Below, in pieces: positions 41,801-54,180 of a DNA stretch of 64,000 nucleotides. The DNA is taken from positions 50,583,593-50,647,592 of the forward strand of contig OZ024890.1 in the NCBI GenBank assembly GCA_964017195.1, written 5' to 3'. The DNA comes from Siderastrea radians (taxonomy: Eukaryota > Cnidaria > Anthozoa > Scleractinia > Rhizangiidae). Position 1 is the stretch's first letter; each line of letters starts with the position of its first letter. The position numbers and the translations under genes were made by a program. The notes under the pieces were generated by a model. It was not told the DNA's origin. It did not search any database and worked only from the letters and a program-made list of their open reading frames with translations.

Positions 41801-44800
41801 GCCATCATGTGCGTGTTTCATCGAACTGAAGACAGAACAAATTTGAACTTGAAGAGGTAATTTTCATGCAGCTCAGAAGCAAGATTACTGTAGTGAGGAA
41901 CATTAGAAGTCACCATCATAGTTTGTTAAGTGCAAAGTGCAAAATGCAGTTGTTCTCAGTTTAGAGGTTGCGGACGGAATGGTAAGCTTCAAAACAACAT
42001 TCAAACAACTGGAAAAGCGATTCAACTCCCTTTACATGGCATCCGATTTCTATCTGAGCATTTGGACCTGTTGGAACACAGAGCTACAACGAGTGCAGGT
42101 AAAACCAGTGTCAATTTGGCGTGTTAAAGGCGAAAAAAATCTCGCCCTTCCTTCCTTCTTGGTAGTTTGCGGCTGTATTTTTTTAGTACTTTTTTAGACT
42201 GCTTCATGGTTTTCGCACCGACTCGCCAGGAATGTGTGATAGTTTTTATTAAATGCTCCTGCCAATTTCACTGTGTTTTATTTTATGTCTTGTCTTGATA
42301 TTTTGAAGTGGAAAGCTTTCCTGATAAAACCTACCGTGTTCAATTTCAATGATCGACGTGACGATCGATGAAAGAAATTAATTGTAAACACGACGCTTAA
42401 TGCTTAAATTTCTATTTCTGCACAGTTTCTTCAACCAATTTTGACTTGTGTTAGACGACGCTGTTGGTGATGCTTGTTGGTGACGATGTTGGAATTTCTG
42501 CTTAATTTAAATTCGCTGCCAAGGGATTTTTCTCGTCCATTTTTCTCGTCGGGTTGCTCGCGAGGAAAAAACTTTCAGCTCACTTTGTTGTTGAGTGTTC
42601 ATTGACCATATTTGTGGCAGCAGGTATATGAGCTGATAGCCTAGCTCCGTTCAGCCAATCAAAATGCTAGAAATTCAATATACCTAGTACAGTTTTTAAT
42701 AAATGTAATTATACATACATTCATATCCTCATATCCAAGAAGAAGATTGTATTATTATTATGAGTGTAACTGCTTTGTAAAAAAATTCCCATATTTTTGG
42801 ACAAAACTTCTTCTTGTACTTCTTCAAACAATGACTTCGATTTACGTCGATTTGAAACAGTACGCTTTGGAAAGCACTCTGTGAGATAACTGTGGCCACC
42901 TACTTGGTCAAAGCTTCACAGTAATCTTAGGACTCCGACTAGTTTGAACTCATTCAAGCACAACATTGGAAAAGTAGTTTTGTCCAGTTTTATGAGCTGT
43001 TGTAAGATGTGTAAGTAGTTTATCATTGTGTAGACACAGATTTAGTTAAAGGATTATTGTTATTTAGGAGTTAGTATCCTATTTGTAATTTTTTGTTTTA
43101 TTTTAGTGTAAAGTTTACATAACGAGTATTTGGATAGCTTTTAGCCGCAGTTTTGTTAATTTGTTTCCTTTATTTCTAATTAGTGTCCCCGATTAGTATT
43201 ACAGCGAGATAATCTGACAAGGAAACCTCAATAAAGTTGTTATCATTCTTTTTAGTGAAGTCTTAAAGTACCGTGGGTTTATTCGTTGATAACCTGCGTG
43301 CGGTGAACAAATCAAAAAGCTGGAAATTCATTAACAAAATTGAGGATTTAGAAACTCACTTTACACTCTGTGTCTGACTTTGTTGTGGTCTTGCTGCTAG
43401 GGATGGCGATGGTGTACCAAACGATTACGATAACTGCCCTGATCTTCCTAATGGCGAACAAGCAGATGCTGACAGTGATGATACAGGTACGAAAATGTTA
43501 GTTAAGGTGGCTCCCTAGAGTTTCCACAAAAGCGATTATACGAACTGGCAAGACGTGCAAAAGAAGCCCTAGTTCTGTTGTCTTCATATTTTTGATCCTG
43601 AATTTTACCAGTCAGGTTACCAACATAATTACCCTTATTTTTCAGGCTTTGCTTCTTAGGTATAGGCCGTTGTCATGGCAACAAAGCATCTAAAGAATGA
43701 TAGATATTTTCCATTAATTCGTCTTCTCTCTTAAATATTTTGATTTTCCCTTGGTGAAATTTTTTTAAACTTTCCTATTTTGTGCAAATGATTTTGACTA
43801 ACATTTTGCAGGAGAAAAAATATGGGGTCGTTCAGACGGATTCACCGATATCACGTGATTTCTCATTTTTAACCATTAAACTGAATTGCTCCGACAAAAT
43901 GTTTCCAAAAAATAATATGTGAAAGGTAGCGTTAGTATCTCAAAATGTGCAAAATTAAAAAAAAATTCACCGAAGGAAACGCGAGAAAATTAACTGTTAA
44001 CTTTGCTTTTTTTGGCTAATGTGACGTCATAAAATATCAGGAAAACCTACGATTTTATGTGAGCGCGCGCAGATTACTACAACTCGCATCATCAGCGTGC
44101 GCGCCGTCATAAAACTATAGGGAGCCATCTTAAGTTTGTTTTGAGGGTGTCATCATCATCATCGCCATCATCATCGTCGTCAGCGTCGTCGTCATCATCA
44201 TCATTATCGTCATCATCTCCATCATCATCATCATCACCATCATAGTCATCATCATTGCTGTCGTCGCCGTCATCGTCGTCGTCGTCATCGCCGTCGTCGT
44301 CGTCGTCATCACCATCATCATTATCATCATCATCATCATCATCATCAACAACATCATCGTTGTCGTCGTCTTCGCCGCCGTCTTCGTTATCATCATCGTC
44401 GTTATCATCATCATCATCATCATAATCATCATCATCGTCATTATCATCATCATCATCATCATCTGGAACCTTTTGGGGGCCTTTTACCACCCGAACTAAC
44501 CTTCATCAGCCGTCTAATGTCCTCATCTATCAGTTCTATTTTAAATTACTTTTCTTAAGTCGTTTCATAAATGTTGTGCAGTTCTATTCCCTGTGCAGTC
44601 TATTGTCGATTTGTAGGACTAAATCTCTCTCATCAGCTCTCTATCCAAACTATTTTGAAATTCGTTTTCTGTGGCCGTGTGTTTAATGCTATTTTATTGG
44701 TCATTTTAAGGACTTCAGCCTTTTCGTGAACTCCTTAACTACCCGTTTATTATTTCTGTCTCTCAAATTTCTTTTCTGTGGCCGTTTGCTAAATGTTGTG

Positions 44801-47800
44801 TACAAGTTGTTCCATTTTATGTGCAGTTTATTGTGGAGTTTTTGTCGATTTAGGATCCTCAGCTGTCAAGTGTACTCATAAATTCCATTTTTCACCGTTT
44901 GTAGGAGATGCTTGTGATGGCGATCAGGACAGTGATGGTGTTTCCAACCTGAATGATAATTGTCGATTAGTCAGCAACTCGGGCCAAGAACATGTGCAAT
45001 TGGCTTACGACGCTAAAGGTAAATACACCATTCAATCGGTCCGTCCGTCAATCAGTCAATCAATCCGTCCGACCGTTAGTCAGTCCGTCCGTCCGTTAGT
45101 CAGTCAGTCCATCCGTCAATCAGTCAATCAATCAATCCGTCAGCCAGTGAATTTGACAGTCAGTCAGTCGGTCAGTCAGTCAGTTCTTCTGGCAGGTGGT
45201 CAAACAATAGACCAACAGGCGGTCAGTGAGTCAGTCAGTCAGTCAGTCAGTCCTTCTGGCAGGTGGTCAATCAATAGACCGACAGGCAGTTAGTGAGTCA
45301 GTCAGTAGTCGGTCAGTCAGTCAGTCAGTCAGTCAGTCAGTCAGTCAGTCAGTCAGTCAGTCAGTCAGTCAGTATCTAGTCCTTCAGCCATTCATATTGG
45401 TTTCTCGTTATGGTATGATCATGGGCTTGGGTATGTTACCTTGTGTTCATGGTCTACGTAGGAACGTCCTGGTGTCTACATTGATACTTAGCAGTGGTTT
45501 CCCATTCACCAAGATTGTTGGTGCAGTATCATTTACACCCACCATTCTATTAACAGTCGAGAACGAAGACGACGGCCATAATTGCTTATAAATGCCTGTG
45601 CTTGATTAGTGCCTACTGCAAAAGGGAAAGTGCCAACGGCCAGAGATACCAAGTCCCACGCTTTTGGCGTGAGACTCACGCTTTTGGCGTGAGACTCACG
45701 CTTTTTCCCTTTTTCTTGTTTTTTCTCTCTTTTTCTTCCTTTTCTCATACACACAAACCAAAAACCTTGGCATCTACACAACGCTGATATATGGTATATT
45801 TATTTTGAAATAGGAACAAAAAATCGCTAAAAGTATTGAAAGCAAGCAGCGAGACAAAAAGACAGCTAAAAAACTCAATAATGTATTTACTTTGATTTCA
45901 TACCGTCGGCACGAAATCAACTAAAACTGTAATTATTCTTGTAATCCTGGACCTTATCGCAAAACTTCTTACATCTTGTCAGCAAATTTTGGATATTTCG
46001 ATTGGATACTCTTCCTTTTTAAAATTCTTACAGACAACAATCAGTTTCTGGCGAAAACTTTAGCCCTATTTTTTAATTTCCAATCCATTTTCATGATCAT
46101 CCTAGCCATAAGCAGCTAAACAACCTAGTTTCAGAAAAATGATAGAGCAATTTCAAACAAAACGGAACCAGAAGGTCTGTTTCTCCTTCGATTGGAATAA
46201 TGTATTTTAGTTGTAATGTAATCCTAAAAGTAGTTGACAGGGAAGATTGTGTAGTAAAAAGGGTGAGTGTTTTGTTCTTGTTTCTTACAGCAAATCCTGT
46301 TGGCGATGCATGCATCTCTGACTTTGATGGTGATGGTGTGCCTGATGATGATGATCACTGTCCGCATGTTAAACACCTCAGTAAAACAAGCTTCTCAAAT
46401 CACTTCACTGTTGATTTATATCCCGGGCACAGCGATCCACTACCTGTCTGGAGAGTCGCTAAACATGTAGGTCTTTAAAGATCATTCTCTAAATATTCAA
46501 AAAACGTAATTCCTTAAATACGTAAATGCTTTATCCCATAAATACTTGATAAGGGTTTTGAGACTGGGGAATGTCACTCTAAAGAAATAGACCGTAGTGA
46601 ATGGCTTCTCTACCTACAAATGCGTGCTCCCTCTACGGCTTGGTCTCTATAGGTTCCAATGTAACCTGGTTTCGGCTGCAGTCGTAACGTTTTCTTTATA
46701 AGCAAGAAACTTTGCTCCGTGTGGTCTGTTTCCTCCTAGCATTAGGTGTTTTTGTCTGTTGTCATTACCACTCCAAGGGAGTAGCTATGTCTTTCTCCTG
46801 CATCTTTGATAGCACAACATCTTGAATTCAAGCTGGGATTTATCGTAGGCTTGGAAACGTGCTCAGTTTAATACATAGTAGTTTTTTTCTCACTTCATGT
46901 CCTTGTCCACAGGGTATCGATGTTGAAGAAGTAACCAATGTTTCATCCAAACACCCTTCAATGCTAATCGGTTTGTATAACAGTCTTTTTACTTCGCTGT
47001 TATTTTTCTGAGCCTTTAATGTATTGTGGAACGAAAAAATCTTTAAGTTGAGGACGGTGCCTCCTGGCTATGCGGGAAAAGCAGATCTAAGTAAAGGCTA
47101 TTGGAATCCAAAAAGAAAATTGTAGGTAGCCGCAAATTATCAGTCTAGGTAGGTACCAGATAAAGGACTATCGTGTAATTATTTTCCATAGATTTGCCCA
47201 TAACATCCTGTCGAAGTCCACGGAAAAAATTAAGAGCTAAATGCATGGAAAATTGAATACACAACTACAGTGTAGTTGCCAGGGAAAGCTTTTACCTGTT
47301 ATATTGTGTTTTCAATTCATAATTTTCTCAGACTAGAATTTGTACGGATTTTAATAGACAGAGATTTCAAGCCGTGCTTGCCCCATTACGAAAATGGCGG
47401 ATTTTACGGTGATAAGTGCCAACAGAATGCAGGATTATTATGTCCAAAACTGAAACTTAACCCTTTAAGACCCAATATCCACATGCATATTCTCCTCACT
47501 GTTCTCCATATATTTCTTATGTTACTCGTTGGGAGAATTTGATTAAACATCAGCCTGGCTATCATTTCCCTTATTCTCATGACCTGTTTATTTGAACAAC
47601 TAGTGATATTGTAAGGAGAAACTAGATGCTTGTCACTGTTGAGGCTTAAAGGTTTAAGGTATGAATATTCACGTACAGGGTCAGCCCGGTACGGACCTGT
47701 GGACTACAGCGGAGCACTGTATGTGAAGGGCAGCGAAGGATCAGACTATGTGGGAGTGGTGTTTGGTTATCAATCAAACCGCAAGTTCTATGTTGTTATG

Positions 47801-48940
47801 TGGAGAAAGGAGAACAGTAACTTTCAGGACTCCAATACTCAGGCAGGAATTAAAGGAGTGCAGCTCAAGGTACGCGTGTTGCCAAGCAATGGAGAGTATG
47901 CAATGTGGAGTACAAGTCTTTTGTTCTTTTGCTGAATTATGATAATTGAAGGATCTTTGGTCATGTTGTTAGAAAAGATTCATGCAAAGCTGTCTATCAA
48001 AAATTCAAAGACAAGGAAAATAGAAGAGAGAATGCCCTCTCCGCTATATGATGATATCAAACAGTTGAGGGTCCTAAGTGTTATAAATAGACCTCTGGTG
48101 TAAACGTGCAAGCGGAACCTGACGTCTGTTGGCCTGGGATGGTTGTGGTGTCCAAACCCCTTACTAGCGCTTTGAAGCGTTGCATGACGTTCCATTAAAG
48201 AACTGTGAAGGAGATTTCCTAATCTTCTTTCTGAACAAGAAACCTTTTTTCTTTCGTGCTGTTGTTCGCACAGGTTGTCGAAACGTCAGCCACTGTCACC
48301 AACAACAATCTTTTTCAGGACCACACTCGGGCAGACAATCATGCACAACGTACTTGTGACATGCCCCTGGGTTCGATCCATTTAGTCTGATGTTTTGTTG
48401 TTATTGTTGTTTAAACATATCGCAAAATTAGCCTTAATCTGTTGTTGCTGTAATTGCAGCTGCTGACGTAGGTGCTCTGTTTTAGTAGTTGTTATTGTTG
48501 TTCTTGTCTTACGTATATGTTTTCTACGTTTTCCAGCTGGTCGATTCTAACGAAGGCCCTGGGTTCAACTTAGCGCAAGCATTGTGGCATTCAGGAGATA
48601 CCACTAACAAGGTTTCTAATTCATTTGTGTCTTTTTATATAAAAAAAAAACAAAGGAAAAAAAACATTTTAACATTTGTTAACCGCCCGTGCTATAACGC
48701 TTGTCTTATTCTTCAGGTGAAGCTTCTGTGGTGTGATCCGAAGATGGAGGGCTGGAAATACCAGACTTCTTATGCTTTCCACATCACTCACAGACCTTCT
48801 ATCGGTCTGATAAGGTAGGGAAAAACAGCGATGTCTCACCCTTAATTGGTGTTCGTCTTTAATCTGAGCATAAAATTTGCAACTTGAGAGCCCATACACT
48901 AAGCTCACCTTTATTTGTGATTTTTACATCATCGTCATCG

Positions 48941-49004
<64 letters not shown>

Positions 49005-49005
49005 G

Positions 49006-49046
<41 letters not shown>

Positions 49047-52000
49047 TATCGCCATCATCATCATTATCCTCATCATCATTTTATTTTTTACGTTCTGTGA
49101 CGAGCGCTGGCTAAGAGGCGCGCTGACTGCATGCTCGTTTCTGATAATTTTTACCACAAACATCCATATTGTTTATCCGCTAACGTTTAGAACACCGTAA
49201 AAGCGGGGAGATTATTTAATTTCAGGCCTCATGAACGGGGTGGCTTAATTGAGAGGGGACTTAAAATAATTTTTGCACAATACTCAAACACTCAACTTCA
49301 TATCATGAAAGGCCGGCCAACTTCATGGTTTTTTTTTAAGCCTTGATAAAAGTACACCAACTGGCGATGAAGTGGGTTGCTTAATAGGGTTTATGAGGAT
49401 ATAATTACAAGATCTGATGCCCGAACGGTGGGGGGGGGGGGGGGGCTATAAAAAATTAGGGAGTGGGGACTTACTAGAGATTTTACGGTAAGGGTTATTA
49501 CTTTTTTTGTTAGAAATATTGACATAAAAGCTCATCAATAACTTATTAAGAAAACAAAAGAAGTGAACGTTTAACGAATGTTTCTAATTGGATAAAGATT
49601 TCGTCCTGATTTGAACAAAAATCGGGTTTACTCCCATAAAGTGATGTGTATCGCCAAGATGGTCAACAAACATGAGCGTGTTGGTGTGTCATGAGTAATA
49701 TACAGAATTCGTTTCTTTGTTGAATCCGTGGCGCTTTGCCTAAATGCTACTGTTTAGCCACATACTGCATCGCCTGTTGTTCTTAACTCCGTGTTCGTAA
49801 TTTCAGAGTACAAATTAAACAAGGTCAGACAGTGCTAGCTGATTCTGGCAATGTCTACGACACAACTATCACTGGTGGGCGTCTTGGTATGATGGTGTTC
49901 GGACAGCAGGATGTCATCTGGTCACGACTGGAAGCCAGGTGTTTTGACAGGTATATCCATCCATATGCATATTCTCCTCACTATTCTCCATATATTTCTT
50001 ATGATACTAGTTGGGAGAATTTGATTAAACATCAGCACATTTCACGTCTGGGGATCATTTCTTTTATTTTCTTGACCTGTACATTTGATCAAGCAGTGAT
50101 ATTGTAAGGAGAAATTAGATGCTTGTCACTCTTGGGGCTTAAAGAGTAATAGGCCATGTTAATGGAGGTTCAACAGGTTTAACTGATCATTTGCACATTT
50201 AAAGTCCAGTTCAACATACTTAATATATTTGCACCCAAAACTGGAAATAACACCTTCCAGTCGGACGTTCCGCGACAAAACCTCTGAAATGTCAGGCTAA
50301 TGTTCACTTTGAAAAAGCCGTGAGAGGCTGTTAAAGTATGTAGTACGCTATTGTTCAGTGGACCATGTCTTGGGCGAAAAGTCCAAGATTTTCGACAAAA
50401 CTTGTAGATGTTCGATTAAACTAAATATCCAACAGCAAACATTTTATGAGTAGCGAGAGAAGTTATTTGCAACTATAGGTCATCTCAATTCATAAATCAC
50501 ATTCACCGCCTGTTGTGGGGTAAATTGGTAATTAATGCTGTTTTGTTTTCTCTGTACTATTTCTATTACTCAGCAATGAAATACAACGAGAGTGACAAAT
50601 ATAGTTAAGGAGTGTAGGAGAAAACAGGTGGCAATAAAACGACGGACGTAAAGGAGATTTCATGGTCTCGTTCATCATACTTCACTTCGATTTTCTGTTT
50701 ATGTGCTTCTTGTGCTTCTATTAGGGTGAATCAAGCGCTGCAGTTTGACGGTGTTGACGATCACGTGACACTGCCTTCTATTCGTAATCTTGGTCTAACA
50801 GATAGGTACTTTATTTCTTGTTAATATTACTATCATGTTCTAGCTAGACACTGACTTGCATTAATAATTTCCCTTCTAGAAACAAGTCTGACATGTGGTT
50901 TCTACCCTCTGCATCTTTGGGTCTATTTAAATGAAAGTTATTGAGCAATACTCTCCTGCGATACCGTCTATTATACTGTACAATGTGGTCCTAATTTTTG
51001 AACTTGTGGATGAAGTCCTTAAGTATGGCCATTCAACTGAAACCTCACGAGCAGTACTTTCCTGTGGTACTGTTTATTGTGCTGTACAAGGTGGTGCTAA
51101 CGTTTGAGTCCAAGGATAAAATCCTAAAGTGCAACCATTCAAATGAAAGCTACTGAGCAGTACTTTACTGTGTTGCTGTTTATTGTGAAGTACAGGGTGG
51201 TTCTAGCATGTAGCTTAAAAATGTGAAGTAGGCCTTTCAAATCGATTGCTGACCAACAGACCCTTCATCTGATCCAACTTTCTGTTTGTGATTGATTGAT
51301 TGATTGATTGATTGATTTATTCATTGATTTTGAAGTGAAAGTATTGACAAAAAGTTCAGCAAACCCTGCAGCTGCAGCTTAGAACAAAACTTTTGTCCCA
51401 GATTTGGTTAAGGGAAATTCAAAGAGTTCGGCCTCGCGTTGTTCCGAATTAAAAAAAAACACTTAAATGTTGAAAATAGTATTAAGCAAGGGTAGGAAAA
51501 AATTTCTCTGTCTGTGGTCCTTTTACGTTAATTACTGAGAAGCTCTACAAACACTATCAAATGTTTGTCGCAGTTTCACCATCAGTGCATGGGTTTGGAT
51601 GGCAGCGGATTATCCCAACAGTGTCATGCCCATTGTGTGCAGTCTAGACGCCACTCTCTGCTTGTACTTGAAAAACAGGTATGACTACGCCGGTTTAGTT
51701 TCTTTTGAATCGATTTTATGTTGTAACGGGTTTCTCTAAACACACAATGTGTCTCCTTTTGATAGTTGTTCAGCTAGTTCGGTAAAATGGCGTTTTTGCC
51801 AAAGGAGGTATTCCCTTGGCCTTATATAGCCTATACGGGGGACACCGCGGCAAAATGCACTGCGCACGCGCTGTATTTTTACTTCTTGTCAATGCTCCCC
51901 TATTGAAAACTATTGGCAAGAATAACAAACTCGGGTTCCGGCCGCGAATTTTGAAAAACTTAAGCTCCAGACATCAAACTTAAGGTTAAAAAATCCAGAG

Positions 52001-54134
52001 CAGCTTCAATATAGTTTTATCTGTTTCTACACCTTTGCACCTCGTAGTTTCGGGCTTGCACCCACAGCGAAAAACATCATGAAAGTCGATAGTTTACGTT
52101 CACATGTCGAGAACGTCGAAAAACAATAAGCTTTAATGAGCAAAATAATGACTCTGCACGTGCGTTACACATTCTAGTACATTTCTTTTCCGTCCTCTGC
52201 AAAACAACAACGTGAAATGACCAGTTTTAAGTTTTTTTTTTTGGAGAACGGGAACATACGAGGGTGAATTTTTCCTCTTTTACTGGACTAGAGCACCATC
52301 CCTGCGAATTCAGTTCCCGGACAGTTCGAAAGCACACCGAATCAAAATGAACAACATAAGCTAGAAACCGGAAATGGCCAAAGTGAGAGCATGCGCAGAC
52401 GTTTTGCCGCGGTGTCTATACGGGGACATTCCGCTAGACAGGGTATGGTTCTTTGGCCTCTTTGCCCTAAAAGGGTATACTGTTTTATTCAAGAGTGTCC
52501 TTTTTGAGGGTCCGGGGCGGGTTTAGTTGCACGATTGTCGTTGTTAAATATGGTTTATACAGCATTTAGTAGTCTGAGATTTGAAACGTTTGCCGGTCTT
52601 TCAAAGGGTTTCAAACCTTCAGCGGCACCCCTATACCAAAGATGGGTCAAGTACTCTCCCCCCGGTTCTGTCTTTAGCGGAGCCCGCGCGTTAGCGCGCC
52701 AGCGGAGCGCCATTGCTAAGCAAATTTGGTAACCTATCGATCCGAGAAATTTTGGTTGTGACGTCAGCGTACGTCCGCCCGTACAGACTCCGGGGGAGGG
52801 CGAGGGCAGTCCCAAGACAACCCGACGGGGGGGGGGGGGAGAATGCCATCTTTTCTTGGCAGGAAATCGCGCGGTGGGCAACCCGCGTTTTTCTTGGCGG
52901 GAAATCGCATGACCACCGTCGCTTTTGAAAAAGAGGTTTTTTTAAAAGCTCAGCTTGTTTAGCAAAACGATTCAGTTCGACAGAAGTGAAGTTTAGAACT
53001 TGAGAAAAAATATCAAATAACTATAAATGGAAAGAAAGAGTTCAACAGAGTACTCAGTTGTCTTTTTTAGGAAAGCAAAAAAGGTCAAGTTAATAAGACT
53101 TCATCTTTGTTGTCGGTTCCGTGCTGCGAACTGGGTCGGCACAACGCTTGAGTTCGCAGTATTTCGTAGCGGTCCCGATCCCAAATATAGCAGCGCTAGT
53201 GCCTTCTGGTTTTTTCTGTCCTGTCCACAACCATGGTTTTTTGCGGCGGTCCGAACACATTTTCCCAAGAAAAACATCCGTGTTTATCGTAACACAGTAA
53301 CTTGCGTAACTCGCGTAACATCGAATCGAGTCGAAGTACATCGCTCGAATTCGCAGCATTTGGCAATGGTTCGGACATCTAACATGGTAGGGCTAGTGCC
53401 TTCCGGTATTTCTGTCTACAACCATGATTTTTGCAGCGGTCCGAACACATTTCCCTAAGAAAACACCCGTGTTTATGTCAATCCAGCTGCGATCAAGAAA
53501 TAACGGTTCAAGTATTAAAATGTATTCCTACCTTGACAAGCTAGCAGAAGTTATATAGTGGTTAGCATTCTCCCTTTTCATCCCGGCCGTTTGGCGGCTC
53601 GTCGGTTCGACCCTCAGGGGGAGCAGAGTATTTTTTCAATTTTTTTTTTTGGTAATTACTTTAGAAAAATGAATAACCTCCAGCAATTAAAAAAAAGGAG
53701 GGGGGGGGGGCTCCGCTTTTAGGCTTGGCTAAATCTAGATATTAGCGCTGAGTCGTTTCGATCAAGCACAAATAGACGTCATTATTTTCTTTTCTGCTCA
53801 TTAAACCTACCTTTACGTAACAATCGCTCAATTCTTGCTTCATTAAAGGACAACACTTTTAAAGCCACCTGACCACTTTGTTTTCCAGACAAATCCATGG
53901 TAACCTAGGCTCCTCTGTTGCACAAGGATCTGAAGTTATTGAACCTGAAGAATGGCATCACTTGGCGTACAGATATGATGCTCAGAGTAAGTGAATAGTG
54001 AAAGGTAAAGCGAGTGATGAACAGAGGACTCACTGACTAGTTAACTGGCTGGCTGGCTGAACGAATAACAAGTCGATGGATCGTTCGACTGTCTGCCTGC
54101 CTGCCCGCCTCAGCCTGCCTGTATTACTGACTGA

Positions 54135-54180
<46 letters not shown>

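Noticed and set aside
41930..42197. Overlapping plus-strand frames of 65-86 codons
   Set aside because: They lie inside an interspersed AT-rich repeat, have no recognisable motif and no phase match to exons 33 or 34.
44107..44490. Minus-strand poly-aspartate reading frame of 127 codons
   Set aside because: It is the translation of the ATC microsatellite at 44148-44462 in one of several equally open frames.
45032..45371. CRISPR-like or coding SVSQSVSQ repeat array
   Set aside because: Simple TCAG tetranucleotide array without spacers, in an animal intron.
48877..49200. Poly-isoleucine and poly-methionine reading frames
   Set aside because: Translation of the CAT microsatellite at 48932-49077. 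The plus-strand frame does not join exon 40 or 41.
52535..52928. GC-rich overlapping frames on both strands
   Set aside because: They overlap the old interspersed repeat split by the 51841-52416 MITE and its flank; no domain in either strand.
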